Source: JAEUQQ01 sp963697285
GTDB lineage: Bacteria; Acidobacteriota; Vicinamibacteria; Vicinamibacterales; JAFNAJ01
Assembly: GCA_963697285.1 (NCBI GenBank)
Contig: CAVONI010000009.1
Span: forward strand, 1 to 64,000
Length of the DNA stretch: 64,000 bases
Direction of reading: 5' to 3'
This document shows positions 1 through 7,665 of this stretch, in pieces. Both the position numbers and the translations under genes were made by a program. Position 1 is the stretch's first letter, and each line of letters begins with the position of its first letter. Below the pieces are notes generated by a model that was not told where the DNA came from, did no database searches, and worked only from the letters and a program-made list of their open reading frames with translations.

Positions 1-68
1 CGCACAGCGGCCTCGTCGGCTTGCGTCAGGGCCCATTTCGTCCATGCCTCGAGTTCGTCGGTCGTCAT
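1..68 (-). CDS. 5' end of an unidentified gene, cut by the window edge
   Basis: An ATG at 66-68 on the minus strand opens a frame that stays open to the left edge for 22 residues, beginning MTTDELEAWTKWAL. It is divergent from lepA. No convincing Shine-Dalgarno is visible and the fragment is too short to assign to a family. It could be chance coding, so confidence is low. Confidence 0.35.
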   Translation of the reverse strand, partial: MTTDELEAWTKWALTQADEAAV

Positions 69-237
69 CGGCGAAACTCGCGGCAACGACGGCGAACTGG
101 CCCCGGACCGACGGGTAGTGCTGTACCGCCGCGGGTGCCTGATGGCCGCTCGCGATTGCTGTCGGGCCGCACACGCGGCCGCACTGCGGCTAGACTGACG
201 TGGCGCAGTCGAGCGCGACCGCCTGCGCCGAGCAACC

Positions 238-2046
238 ATGGACCACATCCGGAACTTCTGCATCATCGCCCACATCGACCACGGCAAGTCGACGCTCGCC
301 GACCGCCTCATCCAGCGCTGCGGCGCGGTCGAGGCGAGGGACTTCCGCGACCAGATCCTCGACTCGATGGATCTCGAGCGCGAACGCGGGATCACGATCA
401 AGGCCAACACCGTCAGCCTGCCGTACACGGCGCGGGATGGACGGACGTACGAGCTCAACCTGATCGACACGCCGGGGCACGTCGACTTCTCGCACGAGGT
501 GCGCCGTTCGCTGATGAGCTGCGAGGGGGCGCTCCTGGTGGTCGACGCCTCGCAGGGCGTCGAGGCACAGACCGTCGCAAACCTGTACCTGGCCATGGAG
601 TTCGGGCTCGAGGTCGTGCCGGTGATCAACAAGATCGACCTCCCGTCGGCCGACGTCGAGCGCGTGATGGAGGAGATCGACCGCGACCTTGGCCTCGACC
701 CGTTCGCCTCGATTCAGGTCTCGGCCAAGCTGGGCACGGGCATCGACGAGCTGCTGGAGGCCATCGTCCATCGCTTGCCCGCGCCCAAGGGCGACCCGGC
801 GGCGCCGCTGCGCGCGCTGCTCTTCGATGCCCGCTACGACGCCTACCGCGGCGCCGTCCTGCAGGTGCGCGCCTTCGACGGCACGCTGCGCGCCGGCACC
901 CGCGTCAGGTTCATGCATTCGGGCCAGGAGCACAAGGTCGAGGAAGTGGGCTACCAGCGTCTCAAGCACGTCCCCGCCGCCCAGTTGTCTGCGGGCGAGG
1001 TGGGATACGTGCTGGCCGGGGTGAAGAGCCTCTCGGGCCTGGCCATCGGCGACACCCTGACCGAGGCCGACCGCCCGGCCGCCGAGGCGGTGCCCGGTTA
1101 CCGCGAGGCAAAGCCGGTGGTGTTCTCCTCGTTCTACCCGATGGCCACCGACGATTACGGTGACCTGACGAAGGCGCTCGAGAAGCTGAAGCTCAACGAC
1201 GCGGCCCTCATCTACGAGAAGGACAGTTCTGCCGCCCTCGGCTTCGGCTTTCGCTGCGGCTTCCTGGGGCTCCTTCACCTGGACGTGGTCCAGGAGCGGC
1301 TCGAGCGCGAGTACGACCTGTCGCTGATCCTCTCCGCGCCGTCGGTGCGCTACCGCATCGTGCTGAACGACGACTCCGAGGTCTGGATCGACAACCCAAC
1401 CTTCTACCCTGACCCGACCTCGATCAAGGAGGCCTACGAGCCCTACATCAAGGCGACGATCATGACGCCCGAGCGCTACCTCGGGATCGTGATGGAGTTG
1501 TGCCGCGAGCGGCGCGGGGTCGAGACCGCGTTCAACTACCTCGCCGCGGGCCGGATGGAGGTCGTGAGCCAGTTGCCGCTGGCCGAAGTCCTCTTCGACT
1601 TCTACGACCGGCTGAAGTCGAGCACCCAGGGCTACGGGTCGTTCGACTACGAACTGCTCGACTACCGACGGGGCGACATGGTGAAGGTCGACATCCTCGT
1701 CAACGGCGAGAAGGTCGACGCGCTCTCGCAGCTCGTCCACCGCGAGTTCGCGCGGCCGCGCGCGCTGCGCTACTGCGAACGCCTCGCCAAAACGATTCCA
1801 CGCCAGCAGTTCAAGATCGCCATCCAGGGCACGATCGGCGGCCAGGTCATCGCCCGCACCACCATCAACCCCTTCCGCAAGGACGTGACGGCGAAGTGCT
1901 ACGGGGGCGACATCTCGCGCAAGCGGAAACTCCTCGAGAAGCAGAAAGAGGGGAAGAAGAAGATGAAGATGGTGGGGGCCGTCGAGATCCCGCAGGAAGC
2001 CTTCGTGTCGGTGCTCCGGACCGAAGACGACGAAGACGACGGTTAG
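238..2046 (+). CDS. lepA: Elongation factor 4 (LepA)
   Basis: Ribosome-associated translational GTPase of 602 residues, the normal length for LepA. G1 is AHIDHGKST at residues 11-19, followed by the DTPGH (G3) and NKID (G4) motifs. The C-terminal LepA-specific segment is present, with the KLLEKQKEGKKKMKMVG lysine-rich motif near the end. In the family, EF4 helps back-translocate or rescue stalled ribosomes in the cytoplasm. The ATG at 238 begins MDHIRNF, as in other LepA proteins; longer readings upstream are not conserved. hemW follows after 6 nt, a lepA-hemW pair found in many bacteria, so the two are probably co-transcribed. Confidence 0.98.
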   Translation: MDHIRNFCIIAHIDHGKSTLADRLIQRCGAVEARDFRDQILDSMDLERERGITIKANTVSLPYTARDGRTYELNLIDTPGHVDFSHEVRRSLMSCEGALLVVDASQGVEAQTVANLYLAMEFGLEVVPVINKIDLPSADVERVMEEIDRDLGLDPFASIQVSAKLGTGIDELLEAIVHRLPAPKGDPAAPLRALLFDARYDAYRGAVLQVRAFDGTLRAGTRVRFMHSGQEHKVEEVGYQRLKHVPAAQLSAGEVGYVLAGVKSLSGLAIGDTLTEADRPAAEAVPGYREAKPVVFSSFYPMATDDYGDLTKALEKLKLNDAALIYEKDSSAALGFGFRCGFLGLLHLDVVQERLEREYDLSLILSAPSVRYRIVLNDDSEVWIDNPTFYPDPTSIKEAYEPYIKATIMTPERYLGIVMELCRERRGVETAFNYLAAGRMEVVSQLPLAEVLFDFYDRLKSSTQGYGSFDYELLDYRRGDMVKVDILVNGEKVDALSQLVHREFARPRALRYCERLAKTIPRQQFKIAIQGTIGGQVIARTTINPFRKDVTAKCYGGDISRKRKLLEKQKEGKKKMKMVGAVEIPQEAFVSVLRTEDDEDDG

Positions 2047-2052
2047 CCGGCC

Positions 2053-3249
2053 ATGTCAGGCGCCCCCGGGCTGTACCTTCACATCCCCTTCTGCTCGACG
2101 ATCTGCCCGTACTGCGACTTCTCGGTGCTGCGCGCGGGCGTCGCGGCGCGCAAACGCTTCGTCGAGCACCTCGTCGCCGAGGTGGCCCTCGCTGCGCCCG
2201 GGTGGAGCGCCCCCAGCCCCTTCGACACGGTGTACTTCGGCGGGGGAACCCCCTCGCAGTTGCCGCCCGAGGACCTCGCGCGCGTCGTCGCCGCCTGCCG
2301 CGAGCACCTGCCGGTCGAGCCCGACGCCTGGGTCTTCCTCGAGGTCAACCCCGAAGACGTGACGCCCCACGCGTGCGCCGCGTGGCGCGGGCTGGGCGTG
2401 CGCACGCTCTCGCTCGGCGTCCAGGCCTTCTCCGACGACGCGCTACGCTTCCTCGGCCGCCGTCACCGCGCGGAGCACGCGCGGGCCGCGGTCGAGACCG
2501 CTTTAGCCGCCGGCTTCCACACCGTCTCGGTCGACCTGATCTTCGGCCTGCCCGGTCAGTCGCCCGAGGCGTGGCGGCGCGAACTGGCGACGGCAGTCGC
2601 GCTCGCGCCTGACCACGTGTCGTGCTATCAGCTCACGATCCACGAGCGCACGCGCTTTGGCGTCGCAGCCAGGCGAGGCCAGCTGTCCGAGATGCCCGAG
2701 GGCGATCAGGCCACGCTCTTCGAGATGACCCACCGCGTCCTCGCCGACGCGGGCTACACCGCGTACGAGGTCTCGAACTTCGCACGCGGCCGCGACCACG
2801 AGTCGCGCCACAACCGCAAGTACTGGGACCACGCGCCCTACCTCGGGCTCGGCCCCTCGGCTCACTCGCTGGCCACCCACGACCCCACTGGTGTGTCGCG
2901 AGCCCACCGCTGGTGGAACGAGCTGCGCACTCCGCGGTGGGAACGCCGCGTGGCGGCGGGCGAGCGGCCCGTCGAGGGCGAGGAGTTCCTGGGCCCGAAG
3001 GCGCTGGCGACGGAAGCGGTGATGCTGGGCCTGCGCACCACGGCCGGGATCGACCTCGACGGCTTCACGGCACGCCACGGGCTCGACGTGCTGGCCGCCA
3101 ACGACGCCCTGGTCTCGCGCCTGGTGGCCGAGGGGCACCTCGTCGTGCACGCCGGCCCGGATGGTAGCCGGCGGCTGGTCACGACGAGGTCGGGGCTCGC
3201 CGTGGCAGACGGCATGGCGACCGCGTTCGACATCCCGCTCCCGGACTGA
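2053..3249 (+). CDS. hemW: Radical SAM haem chaperone HemW
   Basis: A 398-residue member of the HemN/HemW radical SAM family. The CxxxCxxC cluster motif is C14-C18-C21 (HIPFCSTICPYC), followed by the GGGTPS SAM-binding loop near residue 65. The extra N-terminal residues of true coproporphyrinogen dehydrogenase HemN are absent, which favours HemW, a haem chaperone that delivers haem to respiratory enzymes. The start lies 6 nt after the lepA stop. The downstream haem enzymes (the cytochrome b-c fusion and the di-haem lipoprotein) fit a cell that needs haem delivery, but that link is only contextual. Confidence 0.95.
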   Translation: MSGAPGLYLHIPFCSTICPYCDFSVLRAGVAARKRFVEHLVAEVALAAPGWSAPSPFDTVYFGGGTPSQLPPEDLARVVAACREHLPVEPDAWVFLEVNPEDVTPHACAAWRGLGVRTLSLGVQAFSDDALRFLGRRHRAEHARAAVETALAAGFHTVSVDLIFGLPGQSPEAWRRELATAVALAPDHVSCYQLTIHERTRFGVAARRGQLSEMPEGDQATLFEMTHRVLADAGYTAYEVSNFARGRDHESRHNRKYWDHAPYLGLGPSAHSLATHDPTGVSRAHRWWNELRTPRWERRVAAGERPVEGEEFLGPKALATEAVMLGLRTTAGIDLDGFTARHGLDVLAANDALVSRLVAEGHLVVHAGPDGSRRLVTTRSGLAVADGMATAFDIPLPD

Positions 3250-3305
3250 CACGAACCGTACGCACCACGGGTCGCATGCGCAGACGCCTCGGATGACGGG
3301 GCTGA

Positions 3306-3482
3306 GCCAGAACGAACTTGCGCAAACGCACGGGCATCTCTCAGGCGACGATCTCCGGCATCGAGAACGACCGGGTGAAGCTGGGCGTGGAACGCGCAAA
3401 GAAGCTCGCGCAGGCGCTCGAGTGCCATCCCGGCGTGCTCGTGTTTCCCGGCTGGGTAGTACCCACTGAAGCGGCGGCATAA
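3306..3482 (+). pseudogene. XRE-family helix-turn-helix fragment
   Basis: The frame from the stop at 3303 to the TAA at 3480-3482 encodes LRKRTGISQATISGIENDRV followed by KLGVERAKKLAQALECHPGV, a recognisable helix-turn-helix of the Xre/HTH_3 type. No ATG or GTG with a ribosome site opens this frame. An ATG at 3293 lies in another frame, so the N-terminus appears lost or frameshifted. It is probably a remnant of an antitoxin or phage-type regulator, close to an intact HigBA-like pair. Confidence 0.5.
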
Positions 3483-3574
3483 CATCCGAGTGCAGCCGAC
3501 GCGCCGCCTGTCGCGGGTGCGTGCGGCGATTCAGGTTCGTCGGAAGGCCCTGGATGCCGCCCGAGGTCGTCAGA

Positions 3575-4006
3575 TCACGGCGTCGGGAGGTCGATCTTCT
3601 CAATTGCGCGCCGCGCAAACCGTCGGACATCGCTGCTGGGATCAGCGAGCGTCAGGCGAAGGGCGGGCAGGGCGTCGCGAGCGGCGGGACCGATGCCGGC
3701 GAGTCCGATACATGCGCTGTTCCGGACACCCTTGCGGCCGTCCTCGAGCAGACGGACCAGATCCGGAACGGCACCCGCTGCGTCCGCACCGACGTGCGCG
3801 AGTGCCTGCGCCGACAGTGCGGACACCCGTTCGTCCTCGTCCCGCAATGCGAGGGTCAACTGCGGCAGGAACGACGTTACATTGAGCGCCGTGTGGAGCG
3901 AGCCAGCGTCATCATCGACCTCCGGAGGCACAACCTCTCCGCGCACACACGCCAGATGCGCTGGGCGGTCAGCCCCGGGCCGCTTCCGCGTGCAACCGGA
4001 GTCCAA
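3575..4006 (-). CDS. Short HEAT-repeat protein
   Basis: A 143-residue frame whose C-terminal 95 residues form about three HEAT-like helical repeats (ALRDEDERVSALSAQALAHV, LLEDGRKGVRNSACIGLAGI, LADPSSDVRRFARRAIEKI). The first 45 residues are low in recognisable features and overlap the end of the antitoxin gene at 3969, so the true start may lie further in; no clear ribosome site decides it. HEAT repeats are protein-interaction scaffolds. It may be a 3' remnant of a longer HEAT-repeat protein. No specific function can be assigned. Confidence 0.5.
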   Translation of the reverse strand: MDSGCTRKRPGADRPAHLACVRGEVVPPEVDDDAGSLHTALNVTSFLPQLTLALRDEDERVSALSAQALAHVGADAAGAVPDLVRLLEDGRKGVRNSACIGLAGIGPAARDALPALRLTLADPSSDVRRFARRAIEKIDLPTP

Positions 4007-4271
4007 GTGCGCCCATGACCTTGAGGACCGTGTCGAAGTCTGGGCTACGGTCGCCGGAGAGCGCCTTGTACAGGCTCTCGCGCGAGAGGCCGGCGTCGCG
4101 CGCCACCTGGCTCATGCCCTTCGCTCGAGCGATATCGCCGAGCGCCTTGGCGACGAACGCCGCGTCACCGTTGGCCTCTTCCAGGCACGCCTCGAGGTAG
4201 GCGGCCATCTCGTCGGGTGTCCGGAGATGCTCCGCCACGTCGTAGCGGGTCGTGACCGTCTTCTTCTTCAT
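3969..4271 (-). CDS. Addiction-module antidote, HTH type (COG3636-like)
   Basis: A 100-residue protein starting MKKKTVTTRYDVAEHLRTPD, with a helix-turn-helix in the second half (SQVARDAGLSRESLYKALSG). It matches the DNA-binding antidote family that pairs with Gp49/HigB-like toxins. Its ATG lies 5 nt after the toxin stop, so this module has the toxin-first order of higBA-type loci. Such antidotes bind the toxin and repress their own promoter. The frame extends upstream through the toxin gene, but MKKK with the preceding spacing is the sensible start. Confidence 0.85.
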   Translation of the reverse strand: MKKKTVTTRYDVAEHLRTPDEMAAYLEACLEEANGDAAFVAKALGDIARAKGMSQVARDAGLSRESLYKALSGDRSPDFDTVLKVMGALGLRLHAEAARG

Positions 4272-4276
4272 CTCAG

Positions 4277-4573
4277 CTACTCCGTCAGACCGCGCGCCAA
4301 CTGCACGGCCGCCTTGATATCCGCCGATTGCGTATGCTTGCTGCCGCCCGCAAGCAGGATGATCAGCGAGCGTCCCCGTTGTGTGAAGTACACGCGGTAT
4401 CCCGGACCGACGTCGATCCGCAACTCGGACACGCCCTGGCCCACTGGCGCGACATCTCCCAGATTCCCCGCCGCCAACCGTTCGATGCGCGCCTGGATAC
4501 GCGCCCTGCCTCTGATGTCGCGGAGATCGTCGAGCCACCGGGCGAAGCGGCCAGTCTTGCGCAACTCGAACAT
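4277..4573 (-). CDS. RelE/ParE-superfamily toxin (HigB/Gp49-like, COG3657-like)
   Basis: A 98-residue protein with the family pattern F.RWLDDLRDIRGRARIQAR near the N-terminus, LRIDVGPGYRVYF in the middle and LIILLAGGSKHTQSADI near the C-terminus. Members are ribosome-associated mRNA interferases or gyrase poisons of the RelE/ParE fold. The adjacent antidote gene starts 5 nt downstream on the same strand. Both proteins look full length with no frameshift, so the module is probably functional or recently active. It is one of three toxin-antitoxin pairs in the window. Confidence 0.85.
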   Translation of the reverse strand: MFELRKTGRFARWLDDLRDIRGRARIQARIERLAAGNLGDVAPVGQGVSELRIDVGPGYRVYFTQRGRSLIILLAGGSKHTQSADIKAAVQLARGLTE

Positions 4574-4732
4574 CCATCGACTGTAGCCACTCGGCTACAT
4601 GCTGTCAATGACGGTCAGGAGCACTCCCTGCAACATCGGCACGAAGAGGCTCGTAAGTTTTCGCTTCGACCCCGCGTCTATATGATCAGGAGCCAGAGCG
4701 CTTCGATTCTCGCCTGGGACTGGAGTCAGGGC

Positions 4733-4760
4733 ATCGGCCGGGGGTCAGAGAAGGGCCGAT
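4733..4760 (-). terminator. Possible terminator hairpin 3' of tRNA-Ser
   Basis: ATCGGCC at 4733-4739 and GGCCGAT at 4754-4760 form a perfect 7-bp stem with a 14-nt loop, starting 17 nt beyond the tRNA-Ser 3' end. There is no T-tract, so it could be a processing structure instead of an intrinsic terminator. The surrounding 4574-4776 region otherwise holds nothing I can identify. Confidence 0.35.
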
Positions 4761-4776
4761 CACGCTGGAGGTGTGT

Positions 4777-4867
4777 TGGCGGAGAGGGTGGGATTCGAAC
4801 CCACGTGCCGGTTACCCGACAAGACGCTTTCGAGGCGCCCCCGTTACGACCACTTCGGTACCTCTCC
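4777..4867 (-). tRNA. tRNA-Ser(CGA)
   Basis: Read on the minus strand, the acceptor stem GGAGAGG (4867-4861) pairs with CCTCTCC, followed by G and an encoded CCA (4779-4777). The anticodon loop is CTCGAAA, giving anticodon CGA (serine UCG). A long variable arm and the T-loop TTCGAAT are present, as expected of a class II tRNA. Length is about 91 nt. Confidence 0.95.
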
Positions 4868-4967
4868 GCAGAGGTAGGGCTCGCAGCTGTTCCCCGCTGC
4901 GCCAGGTCTGGCTCCGTGCTCCTGTCGTGCCCAGACGCGGGCAACGACTCGTGCGTCCGCGCGAACG

Positions 4968-5486
4968 TTACGTCGCGCCTTGCTCCGTCGCGCGCCGGGC
5001 GGCGTCGCGACGCGTCCTGAAGAACTCCTGCACCACGTCGCGGCAGGCGTCTTCAGCAATCCCCTCCACGACCTCGACGCGATGGTTCAGCGCCGGATGC
5101 TCGAGCGCGCGCTGCGTCGAGACGACCGCGCCCGCCTTGGGCTCGCGCGCGCCAAACACCAGCCGCGCCACCCGCGCATGCACCAATGCGCCCACGCACA
5201 TCCCGCACGGCTCCACGGTCACATACACCGTCGTCGCCGGCAGGCGGTAGTTCCCGAGCCGGAGCGCCGCATCCCGCAACGCCACGATCTCGGCGTGCGC
5301 CGTCGGATCGTGCCGCCCAATCGGCGCGTTTCCCCCGCGCCCGACGATGACGCCGTCGAGCACGACGAGGGCCCCGATGGGCACTTCGCCCGCCTCACCG
5401 GCCTGCCGCGCCTCGTCGAGGGCGACAGCCATGAACCGCTCATGCTCCGACTGCTCGTCTGCACGCACGGGACTGGCGTTGGGCAC
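4968..5486 (-). CDS. tadA: tRNA-specific adenosine deaminase TadA
   Basis: A 172-residue zinc-dependent deaminase. The zinc and proton-shuttle motif H64-A-E66 (TAHAEIVALR) and the P93-C94-G-M-C97 motif are both present. TadA converts the wobble adenosine A34 of tRNA-Arg(ACG) to inosine, letting it read CGU, CGC and CGA. The gene lies directly downstream of the tRNA-Arg(ACG) gene on the same strand, 22 nt away, so enzyme and substrate are probably on one transcript. An alternative start at the internal MAVALDEA methionine would remove 18 residues; the longer form is kept because TadA proteins usually have a short N-terminal helix there. Confidence 0.95.
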   Translation of the reverse strand: MPNASPVRADEQSEHERFMAVALDEARQAGEAGEVPIGALVVLDGVIVGRGGNAPIGRHDPTAHAEIVALRDAALRLGNYRLPATTVYVTVEPCGMCVGALVHARVARLVFGAREPKAGAVVSTQRALEHPALNHRVEVVEGIAEDACRDVVQEFFRTRRDAARRATEQGAT

Positions 5487-5508
5487 AATTCAGGCGGAAA
5501 AGAACAGA

Positions 5509-5585
5509 TGGTGCGGCCAGCAGGACTCGAACCTGCGACCTCCTGGTTCGTAGCCAGACGCTCTATCCAACTGAGCTATGGCCGC
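5509..5585 (-). tRNA. tRNA-Arg(ACG)
   Basis: On the minus strand GCGGCCA (5585-5579) pairs with TGGCCGC (5519-5513), then discriminator A and an encoded CCA (5511-5509). The anticodon loop is CTACGAA, anticodon ACG. This is the A34-containing arginine tRNA edited to inosine by TadA, and the tadA gene begins just downstream. Confidence 0.97.
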
Positions 5586-5786
5586 ACCGGGCACGCTTCG
5601 GAACGCCGATTCCCCTGCGGGAATCACGCCCGACGCGCGAGTCGACGAGTGTAGCACGACCGCGCTGGACGATGGAACCCCTGTGGGCGGCGAGCGGCGC
5701 GGACGACGCCGCGCTCGTGCCCGATGACGCGGGGGCCGAAAACGGGCGCATCATGTGTGCCACGCGGCACGGCGTCGGATGCGCCC

Positions 5787-5809
5787 GGGCCGCGCGGGGG
5801 CGCGGCCCC
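5787..5809. repeat. GC-rich palindromic intergenic repeat, copy 1
   Basis: GGGCCGCGCGGGGGCGCGGC plus CCC, an interrupted palindrome whose arms are GGGCCGCG and CGCGGCCC. It is one of about a dozen related copies in the window. This copy and the next lie in the non-coding stretch 5586-5868, which otherwise shows nothing. Confidence 0.75.
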
Positions 5810-5832
5810 TGTCACCAACGGACATACGGATC

Positions 5833-5854
5833 GGGTCGCGCGGGGCGCGACCCC
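5833..5854. repeat. GC-rich palindromic intergenic repeat, copy 2
   Basis: GGGTCGCGCGGGGCGCGACC plus CC, a compensated variant of copy 1: both arms have changed (GGTCGCG with CGCGACC) so pairing is kept. It ends 14 nt upstream of the small membrane protein start. Confidence 0.7.
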
Positions 5855-5868
5855 TACACGGCGGTGTC

Positions 5869-6036
5869 ATGGAATTCCTGAACCTGCTCCTGCTGTTCAC
5901 GGCCGGCTTCCTCATCCTCCGCAAGCCCGACCGCGAGGCCCTCGCCATCAAGCTCGTCATCACCAGCATCATCCTGATGATCGGCATCTTCCTGCTCGCC
6001 ACGCGGGGCTCGTTCCTGCCCGGCGTGAACTACTGA
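5869..6036 (+). CDS. Small two-helix membrane protein
   Basis: A 55-residue protein, MEFLNLLLLFTAGFLILRKP then a second hydrophobic stretch LAIKLVITSIILMIGIFLLA. Two transmembrane helices are separated by a short basic loop. I do not recognise a family. It ends 12 nt before the DsbB-like gene, so it is likely co-expressed and may be an accessory subunit. The ATG at 5869 is chosen because the upstream part of the frame is repeat sequence. Confidence 0.6.
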   Translation: MEFLNLLLLFTAGFLILRKPDREALAIKLVITSIILMIGIFLLATRGSFLPGVNY

Positions 6037-6048
6037 GGGACGGACGCC

Positions 6049-7521
6049 ATGAAATCAGAGACGCTCTACACGGTGCTGGCGGTGGTCGTGCTGACGCTGC
6101 TGGCCATCCCGGTCGGCGGCGCGCTCGTGCTCGGCTTCATCCTCGGCGACTCGCCGTGCATCATGTGCTGGGAACAGCGCATCGGGATGCTGATCATCGG
6201 CCTGCTCGGGCTGTTCATCCTGCGGTACGGCGCGCGCCCGCGCTACATCGGCATGGCCATCCTCGTCAGCAGCTGGGGCATGTTCATGGCGGTACGCCAC
6301 ACGGCACTGCACGCGGCGCGCGACATCTCGCAGGGCTTCAGCATCGAGATCATGGGCGCCCACACCTACACGTGGTCGCTGGTCATCTACTGGATCTGCG
6401 TCGCGACAATGGGCGTGCTGTTGCTGATGCTGCGAGAGCGCGATGTCGCCGAGGCGGGCCCGGTGCGGACGCTGCGCCCGCTCGAACGCGTCGCCACGAT
6501 CGCGTTCCTCGTGCTCGTGGCGGCGAACATGGTGCAGGCGTTCGCGAGCACGGGTCCGCCGCCGTTCGTCGGGCAGAGCGATCCGGTCCGCTTCTCGTTC
6601 AACCCGAAGCACTGGGTGTGGTCACTCGACGAGTGGAAACTGGCCGACTATCCCATCTCGCTGCGCGGACGATTCGACGTCGCGAAGCCCGATGTCGCGA
6701 AGGCGAATCCCGACCCGGCTGCGGGGCCGTTCGTCGATCTGCCCGTGCTCGAGGTCGTCGAACGGAAGCCACTCGGGCTGCCGCTGCGTGGCACGCCGAC
6801 GGATCTGGCGTACGAGCCAACGAGTGGACGGTTCGCCCTCACCACGCAGCTGGGGATCTACATCCTGCCGGCGACGATGGATCGGATCGAGCGCTACACG
6901 GTGGTCGATCCCGGCTTCTCGGTCGACCTCGGGACGTTGGCGGGGACGGCGTTCCTCGACCCGCACACGATCATCGCCGTCGGCGAGAACAAGAGCTTCG
7001 TCATCGTCCGCGAGAACGACTCGGCTGACGCCGATGCGAACTTCCGCTACTTCCTCGAGTCAGCCGGTGCATTCGACGACGTGACGCGCGGGCGCTTCAC
7101 GACGGTGCGCGCGCGGACGATGTTCACGATGGCGACGGCGTTCGACGCGGCGACGCAGTGGGTGTACACGGTGGCGGTGCCGCACGGGCGGTCGCCGCAC
7201 CTGGTGGTGTCGCGGTTCGACCGCAGCGACCTGACGCTGTCTGAGGAGTTCGTGCCGACGATCGATCCCGCGTCAGGCATCCGGGTGCGCGGTGAGGGCA
7301 GCGGCATCGACGACCTGTTCATCACGGCGGCGACGGTGCGCGACGGGAAGCTGTACGCGCTGAGCGCGAACTTCGGCACGCTCCTGACCATCGACCTCGC
7401 TGCGCACGCCGTCGTGGCTGCGCGGACCATCCCCGGCCTGGTGCAGCCGACGGGGATGGCGATCACCGACCGCGGCATCCACATCGTGTGTGCCGACGGC
7501 ACGCTGGTGGTAGCGAAGTAA
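6049..7521 (+). CDS. DsbB-like quinone oxidoreductase fused to a C-terminal propeller-like domain
   Basis: A 490-residue inner-membrane protein. Residues 1-180 contain about five transmembrane helices and the DsbB signature C37-I-M-C40-W-E-Q-R just after the first helix. DsbB proteins use this CxxC to pass electrons from thiol oxidation to quinone. The second periplasmic cysteine pair of classical DsbB is not visible: the loop after helix 3 (RHTALHAARDISQGFSIEIM) has none. Residues 180-490 are soluble and carry repeated beta-rich segments with G-T-D/D-R spacing resembling a six- or seven-bladed propeller. The substrate is unknown. The gene follows a small membrane protein by 12 nt and is followed by a pair of REP-like repeats. 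Confidence 0.75.
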   Translation: MKSETLYTVLAVVVLTLLAIPVGGALVLGFILGDSPCIMCWEQRIGMLIIGLLGLFILRYGARPRYIGMAILVSSWGMFMAVRHTALHAARDISQGFSIEIMGAHTYTWSLVIYWICVATMGVLLLMLRERDVAEAGPVRTLRPLERVATIAFLVLVAANMVQAFASTGPPPFVGQSDPVRFSFNPKHWVWSLDEWKLADYPISLRGRFDVAKPDVAKANPDPAAGPFVDLPVLEVVERKPLGLPLRGTPTDLAYEPTSGRFALTTQLGIYILPATMDRIERYTVVDPGFSVDLGTLAGTAFLDPHTIIAVGENKSFVIVRENDSADADANFRYFLESAGAFDDVTRGRFTTVRARTMFTMATAFDAATQWVYTVAVPHGRSPHLVVSRFDRSDLTLSEEFVPTIDPASGIRVRGEGSGIDDLFITAATVRDGKLYALSANFGTLLTIDLAAHAVVAARTIPGLVQPTGMAITDRGIHIVCADGTLVVAK

Positions 7522-7529
7522 CGTCAAAA

Positions 7530-7572
7530 GGGGTCACGTCTTTCATTGCAGCAAAACTCAAGACCTGACCCC
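7530..7572 (+). repeat. REP-like 43-bp element, copy A1
   Basis: It begins GGGGTCACGTCTTTCATTGC and ends AAGACCTGACCCC; the outer GGGGTCA and TGACCCC are inverted. It forms an inverted pair with the copy at 7615-7657. The same element occurs eight times in the window. Confidence 0.85.
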
Positions 7573-7614
7573 GCTCGACCCGCGCGGCGAATCGGCAGCG
7601 CGCGGCGTGGGTAA

Positions 7615-7657
7615 GGGGTCAGGTCTTGAAAAATGCTGCAATGAAAGACGTGACCCC
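7615..7657 (-). repeat. REP-like 43-bp element, copy A2
   Basis: Reverse-orientation copy (GGGGTCAGGTCTTGAAAAAT at its left end, GACGTGACCCC at its right). It is separated from A1 by 42 bp. The pair sits between the convergent ends of the DsbB-like gene and the GH3 gene and may act as a bidirectional terminator or REPIN-type doublet. Confidence 0.85.
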
Positions 7658-7665
7658 TTCGGCTC

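Noticed and set aside
191..196. TAGACT upstream of lepA as a -10 box
   Set aside because: The only TTG-type -35 candidate (TTGCTG at 156-161) is 29 bp away, which is not a workable spacing.
190..1740. A 516-residue open frame on the minus strand
   Set aside because: It is the antisense shadow of lepA in a high-GC gene; its composition is typical of reverse-frame translation and no domain is recognisable.
4574..4776. A gene or promoter in the gap before tRNA-Ser
   Set aside because: No frame with recognisable content and no good promoter match; only a hairpin is visible.
7530..7657. Possible CRISPR array from repeated 43-bp units
   Set aside because: Only two inverted copies at each site and no regular spacers; the element is a dispersed palindromic repeat.
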